A stretch of 64,000 nucleotides of DNA from an uncultured Prevotella sp. (GTDB lineage: Bacteria > Bacteroidota > Bacteroidia > Bacteroidales > Bacteroidaceae), in the NCBI GenBank assembly GCA_905196835.1, contig CAJJWN010000013.1:1-64000 (forward strand), read 5' to 3'. The position numbers and the translations under genes are program-made. Below are positions 60,194-64,000 of the stretch, piece by piece; positions within the stretch are counted from its first letter, which is position 1, and every line of letters begins with the position of its first letter. The notes beneath the pieces are model-generated. The model did not search any database. It was not told the DNA's origin and saw only the letters and a list, made by a program, of their open reading frames with translations.

Positions 60194-61828
60194 TTACCTT
60201 TTCCTCGGCCGCATTGTGACGAGCGGAACAAGCATTTCCTCCATCGATATGCCGCCGTGCTGAAATGTATCCTTGTAGTAAGACACGTAGTAATTGTAGT
60301 TGTTCGGGTAGGCGAAGAAGGCGTCGCCCGTGGCGAAAACGTACGACGTGCTTAGGTTCGGGGCTGGCAGCATTGCGCGGTGAGGCTCCTTTATGGCAAA
60401 CACTTCTTTTGAATTATAGTTCAGGTTCTTGCCGAGCTTATAGCGCAGGTTGGTATTCGTGTTGCGGTCTCCTATGATTTTTACCGGTTTCGAGGCGCGT
60501 ATGCTGCCGTGGTCGGTCGTAAGCAGCACGGTATATACGCCCTGGGCGAGCAGCCGGAAAAGCTCCGACAGCACCGAATGGCGAAACCAGCTGAGCGTTA
60601 TGCTGCGGTAGGCGGCCTCGTCACCGGCCAGCTCGCGCACCATCTTCGACTCCGTGCGGGCGTGGCTCAACATGTCGATGAAGTTGATTACGAGCACGTT
60701 AAGGTCGTTGGCCGACAGCGAGTTGAACTTCTGGAGAAACTTCTCCGCGCCTGCGGAGTCGTTGATTTTGCTGTAAGAGAAGGTGTCATGGCGGCGGAAG
60801 CGGTCAAGCTGGGTCTTGATTAGCGACCCCTCGTTGAGGTTCTTGCCCTCCTCCTCGTCCTCGTCAACCCACAGTTCGGGGAACATCGAGGCTATTTCAA
60901 CCGGCATCAGGCCGCTGAATATGGCGTTGCGAGCGTACTGCGTGGCCGTGGGAAGTATGCTGACGTAGGTCTGCTCGTCAATGTCGAACATGTCGCCTAT
61001 TTCCCCCGCCAGCACGCGCCACTGGTCTAAACGGAAGTTGTCGATGACTATCATGAACACCTTTTCGCCATTATCAAGCAACGGAAACACCTTGCGCTTG
61101 AACACATCGACGCTCATCATGGGGCGTTCGTCCACCTCTTGCAGCTTGGTCTGCCGCCCGGCACCGCCCATGCGGAGACGAGCCGAAGGGCCGGAGGCCG
61201 CCGAACGCGACGCGGCTATGTCGTCCATCCAGTCCATATAGTGCGCCTTTATGTACTTGGCGAAGCCGTTGTCGGCCTCCTCTTTCTGCATTTTAAGCAT
61301 CTCGGCCATGCTGCTGTCGGTCGAGCTAAGCTCCAGTTCCCAATGCACAAGGCGGCGGTACACCTCCATCCAGTCGCCTATGGTCTTGCAGGCGTCGATT
61401 TGCATGGCTATGTCCTGGAAGCTCTGGCGGTATCCGCTCTGCGTAACCTCGGTAACAATCGCCCTGCGGTGGATGTTCTTTTTCAGCGAAAGAAGGATTT
61501 GATTGGGGTTGACGGGCTTTATAAGGTAGTCGGCTATCTTGGAGCCTATGGCCTGGTCCATGATGTTTTCCTCCTCGCTCTTGGTAACCATAACCACGGG
61601 CGTGGCTGGCGAAAGCTCCTTTATTTGCTGCAAAGTCTCAAGACCGCTAAGGCCGGGCATCATCTCGTCGAGCAGGATTAGGTCGAAAGTCTTTTGCCTG
61701 CACTGGTCTATGGCGTCGGTGCCGTTGGTCACGGCCACCACGTCATACCCTTTTTTCTCAAGGAACAAAATGTGGGCGCGGAGCAGTTCCATCTCGTCGT
61801 CGGCCCATAAAAGTAATCCGTTGCTCAT
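60194..61828 (-). CDS. porX: PorX: response regulator with PglZ/alkaline-phosphatase-like domain
   Basis: Regulator of the type IX secretion system. An N-terminal receiver domain (1-120) has the acidic pocket WADDE, phospho-acceptor Asp54 in LILLDEMMPG and Lys104 in LIKPVNP. A helical linker (about 125-215) leads to a PglZ-type alkaline-phosphatase-superfamily domain (about 230-520) with MIVIDNFRLDQW, PTATQYARNAIFSG (probable nucleophilic Thr) and TTDHGSI metal ligands. The PorX of Porphyromonas is known to work with PorY and sigma P and to hydrolyse cyclic oligonucleotides. It lies directly downstream of porW on the same strand, probably cotranscribed. Confidence 0.93.
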   Translation of the reverse strand: MSNGLLLWADDEMELLRAHILFLEKKGYDVVAVTNGTDAIDQCRQKTFDLILLDEMMPGLSGLETLQQIKELSPATPVVMVTKSEEENIMDQAIGSKIADYLIKPVNPNQILLSLKKNIHRRAIVTEVTQSGYRQSFQDIAMQIDACKTIGDWMEVYRRLVHWELELSSTDSSMAEMLKMQKEEADNGFAKYIKAHYMDWMDDIAASRSAASGPSARLRMGGAGRQTKLQEVDERPMMSVDVFKRKVFPLLDNGEKVFMIVIDNFRLDQWRVLAGEIGDMFDIDEQTYVSILPTATQYARNAIFSGLMPVEIASMFPELWVDEDEEEGKNLNEGSLIKTQLDRFRRHDTFSYSKINDSAGAEKFLQKFNSLSANDLNVLVINFIDMLSHARTESKMVRELAGDEAAYRSITLSWFRHSVLSELFRLLAQGVYTVLLTTDHGSIRASKPVKIIGDRNTNTNLRYKLGKNLNYNSKEVFAIKEPHRAMLPAPNLSTSYVFATGDAFFAYPNNYNYYVSYYKDTFQHGGISMEEMLVPLVTMRPRKR

Positions 61829-61845
61829 TTGTTGTAATTTTTTGG

Positions 61846-61950
61846 GGAGTAAGGAGGGAAGGGGTTAAGGAGTAAGGACTTTTTTACCGTTTTACTTTTT
61901 TACCTTTTTACCTTTCCCTCTCACATTCTCACTCTCTCACCTTCTCACCT
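61846..61950. repeat. Low-complexity spacer between porW and porX
   Basis: AAGGAGGGAAGGGGTTAAGG on one side and runs of TTTTTACC / CTCTCAC / CTTCTCACC on the other make an imperfect purine-pyrimidine mirrored spacer. Nothing coding is visible in it. Confidence 0.5.
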
Positions 61951-61952
61951 TT

Positions 61953-64000
61953 TTAAAATCCGTCAAGCTCGTAATACTCATCCTCAAGGTCGAAACCGTC
62001 CTGGCGGTTGTCCTCTTCGGGAGCGTTGTTGCCGCCATCGTCAGTGCCGCCGAAGCCGTCGTTGAACTCGATTACAAGGCCGTCGTCCTGCGGCTTGTTT
62101 TCCTCCACTTTGTCATTTGCCGTCTTTTGGCCTGCGATTGACGGCCTTTCGGCCTGCGATTTGCCGTCTTTTGCAGGCTCATTTGCCGCCTTTTGCACGG
62201 GTGTTGACTGCGGAGCATGTTCAGGTTCGGCAGGAATGAACGTACCACCCTGTGTTTCAGGCACTTCCGCCGCAGGCTGTTGCGCCGACGGGGCGTCGTC
62301 TATGGTGAACGTGTTACCCGTGCCTTGCGGCTCTTCCTGCGGCGCATTGTCCTGCACATCGGGTATGGTTATCGTGCCGCCGTCGGTCGGCTGTGCGGCA
62401 GGTTCGGGCGTTTCCTGCGGTTCGTCGGGTATTGTCACGCCGCCACCGCCTGTCTGCGGAGCTTCAGGTTCAGCCGTTTCAGGTATTACGAGAGTGCCTG
62501 CACCTGTGCTTTCGGCCGGCTGCGCATCGGCCGATTCGTCCATTATCAGTGTTGTACCAGTGTCTTGTGGCTGCGCCGCCGGCTCGTCCTCGATAAACAG
62601 TCCGTCCTCTATTACGCCGCCGTTATACAATCCGTCGCCGCCGTCTTCACCCAGTTCCGTGCCCGGCTCGTACTCTATGGTGGCCGGTTCGGTGAGCAGG
62701 CGCACCGTGCTTACCTTCAAAGGCACGAAGTGTTGCTCATAGAACTTGTCGTAGTCGTTGTAGCTGTACTGCGTGCCGAGCAGCTCGAGGTTGGTGTCAC
62801 TGATAATTATGGCGCGCGCCTTGGCCGCCATACGGGCTATATTGGCGTTGCCGTAAAGCTGGCGCGCGTACTGCAACGCCTCGTCGTAGCTAAAGAAGCC
62901 GTTTACAATCATGCGTTGCAGGCCGCCCTGCTCGTCGGTCGCTATGTCGAAGTTGCGCACGATGAAGTTGGTGAAATTGAACCTCGCAAGCTCGAAAAGC
63001 AGCTTGTTCGCATCTACGGAATCAGGCTGGTAGACCAAGAGGAACGAGAAACGCGTGTTGCGTTCGGCAACGAACGTGCGCGCGGCGATGGAGTCGCTGT
63101 CGTTGAGTACAACCGTGCGCCGCTCCCAAATGTCGCTTATGTCGAACTTTCCGCCGTACAGAGGCCGTCCGGCCTTTACTCCGTTGATTATCATTCCGGC
63201 CATTTCGCCAACGTCACTTTCGGGGTATTTGCTGATAAGTTCCTGCATGTCGGCCAGGCATCCGTCGCTGTCGCCGCTGTTGAGCTTGCTCAATCCGCCT
63301 ATGAAAATGAACTTGTCGCGGTTTGCTTCGAGCGGAAAACGCTCGGCCGAAAGCGCGGTGTTGGCCGCCACCTCGTCAAACCTGTCGGCCTTGAAGGCGT
63401 TGTACGTGGCGGCATATAGCGAGTCCTCGATGTGTACTCCGAAGCGTGCGTTGGCCTCGTAGTTGGGGTCAGAGAGCAGCACCGTCCATTCGCTTTCGGG
63501 GAAATCGCGCTTTAACAGGTTGAGATACGTGTCGGCCAGGCTCTTCTCCTTTCGCCGCGAGTACAACAGGAAGAGGTGGTAGTAAGCCTCATCCATGTTC
63601 TCATAGTCCTTGTAATTGTCCGTAAGGCAGCGCAAGGTCTTCTCGCTCAATGCGAGATTGTCGAGCTTGTCCTTGAAAATAACACCTGCATGAAACAGTC
63701 CATCCTCGATGATTTTATTGCTTTCGGCCACCTGCTCGGGCGTGAAAGGTATCTGTTTCAGGTAATATTCGCGCTTGTGCGGGTCGTTGTGGGCGCTGTC
63801 CATGGCGTTCTCTATGGAGTCTTGCATGGCCTCAACGGCCGCTATGGAGTCGCGCTGTTCGTCGGTCAGCTCCTCGAAAGGCGTAGCCTGCGCCACGACG
63901 GTCTTGTTTACGCGTTGCCAGTCGTCAACGTTCTCACGCCGTCCCCACAGCTTTTGGAACGTAGCCTTACCCTGGCTTACGGCCGTAGGGTTGTAGAAGT
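61953..64000 (-). CDS. porW: PorW/SprE-like type IX secretion lipoprotein, C-terminal part (runs off the window)
   Basis: TPR-containing component of the type IX secretion machinery. The frame is open to the window end, with FYNPTAVSQGKATFQKLWGR just inside the edge, a segment I associate with PorW/SprE. A GTG at 63896 is therefore internal. Helical TPR-like repeats run to about 63000, with a compact domain near 62900 (GLQRMIVNGFFSYDEALQYA). A long disordered, acidic tail follows, with five or six peptide repeats of about 20 residues (e.g. GGTITIPDVQDN, GAGTLVIPETAE). A 22-nt array at 62107-62194 is translated in this tail. The mature N terminus lies beyond the window. Confidence 0.85.
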   Translation of the reverse strand, partial: FYNPTAVSQGKATFQKLWGRRENVDDWQRVNKTVVAQATPFEELTDEQRDSIAAVEAMQDSIENAMDSAHNDPHKREYYLKQIPFTPEQVAESNKIIEDGLFHAGVIFKDKLDNLALSEKTLRCLTDNYKDYENMDEAYYHLFLLYSRRKEKSLADTYLNLLKRDFPESEWTVLLSDPNYEANARFGVHIEDSLYAATYNAFKADRFDEVAANTALSAERFPLEANRDKFIFIGGLSKLNSGDSDGCLADMQELISKYPESDVGEMAGMIINGVKAGRPLYGGKFDISDIWERRTVVLNDSDSIAARTFVAERNTRFSFLLVYQPDSVDANKLLFELARFNFTNFIVRNFDIATDEQGGLQRMIVNGFFSYDEALQYARQLYGNANIARMAAKARAIIISDTNLELLGTQYSYNDYDKFYEQHFVPLKVSTVRLLTEPATIEYEPGTELGEDGGDGLYNGGVIEDGLFIEDEPAAQPQDTGTTLIMDESADAQPAESTGAGTLVIPETAEPEAPQTGGGGVTIPDEPQETPEPAAQPTDGGTITIPDVQDNAPQEEPQGTGNTFTIDDAPSAQQPAAEVPETQGGTFIPAEPEHAPQSTPVQKAANEPAKDGKSQAERPSIAGQKTANDKVEENKPQDDGLVIEFNDGFGGTDDGGNNAPEEDNRQDGFDLEDEYYELDGF
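62107..62194 (-). repeat. 22-nt periodic array inside porW, 4 units
   Basis: On the coding strand the units start at 62194, 62172, 62150 and 62128, reading AAAAGGCGGCAAATGAGC, AAAAGACGGCAAATCGC and so on. They encode KAANEPAKDGKS, QAERPSIAGQ and KTAND within the disordered tail. It is the only array of fifteen that falls inside a confident gene. Confidence 0.82.

Overview
The window reads as chromosome of a Bacteroidales bacterium, most likely Prevotellaceae or a close relative. Supporting signs are a MurF-alanine racemase fusion, GSCFA, DUF1599, DUF3098 and ORF6N proteins, an ECF sigma/FecR/TonB-receptor locus, PorX and PorW/SprE of the type IX secretion system, and Bacteroidetes -7 promoter boxes (TAnnTTTG) in front of about twenty genes. 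Genus and species cannot be settled from the sequence alone. Almost all genes are core functions. I see no prophage, transposase, integrase, CRISPR array or rRNA.

Layout. 1-2516: the 5' end of an unrecognised gene and a TonB-dependent receptor. 3144-7623: a cell-envelope/tRNA/folate run (ftsX, DUF3098, uppP, truB, queA, folK). 7641-8490: three small membrane proteins. 8893-13460: rpsO, a membrane glycosyltransferase-like gene split at a C10 tract, and typA. 13955-19632: an outer-membrane receptor, a MATE pump, and mtnN-luxS (SAH detoxification/AI-2). 20525-29888: YfhO, GSCFA, murF-alr, an MFS carrier, a radical SAM gene, DUF2442 and a remnant copy of the radical SAM 3' end. 30700-36367: CCA-adding enzyme, then a receptor-sigma-FecR unit. 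37493-44328: a tripartite RND efflux operon and an lpxA-like gene. 44543-48995: a conserved hypothetical gene, a solitary FtsZ, a second MATE pump and an ORF6N protein. 49052-55954: a lipoprotein, then DUF1599, a DoxX-like protein fused in frame to triosephosphate isomerase, a SPOR protein, folE, an AT-rich lipoprotein and an alpha/beta hydrolase. 56055-64000: a PIN-type toxin-antitoxin pair, tRNA-Pro(GGG), prolyl oligopeptidase, and porW-porX-tsaE.

The most unusual content lies between the genes. Fifteen loci carry arrays with an exact 22-nt period, usually four units (88 nt). Each unit is a 15-nt dyad AAAAGRCSGYCTTTT joined to a 7-nt dyad GCANNGY. One array lies inside the coding sequence of porW and is translated. 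Several arrays share flanking motifs, and at two loci the distal motif contains the stop codon of the adjacent gene. Other spacer elements are a roughly 120-nt element with perfect 43-44-nt arms (three copies), another long inverted repeat (two copies), a cluster of GGATTTGCAATCC dyads, and many spacers built from paired inverted low-complexity phrases (TTAAGAATTAAGAG, AATTAAAAATTAA, GGTTATACGGTTAT and others). Some of these phrases run into gene ends and supply the last codons.

Functional links: mtnN and luxS are consecutive steps of one pathway. The RND adaptor, pump and outer-membrane channel form one complex. The ECF sigma factor and FecR probably control the receptor beside them. porW and porX both belong to type IX secretion.
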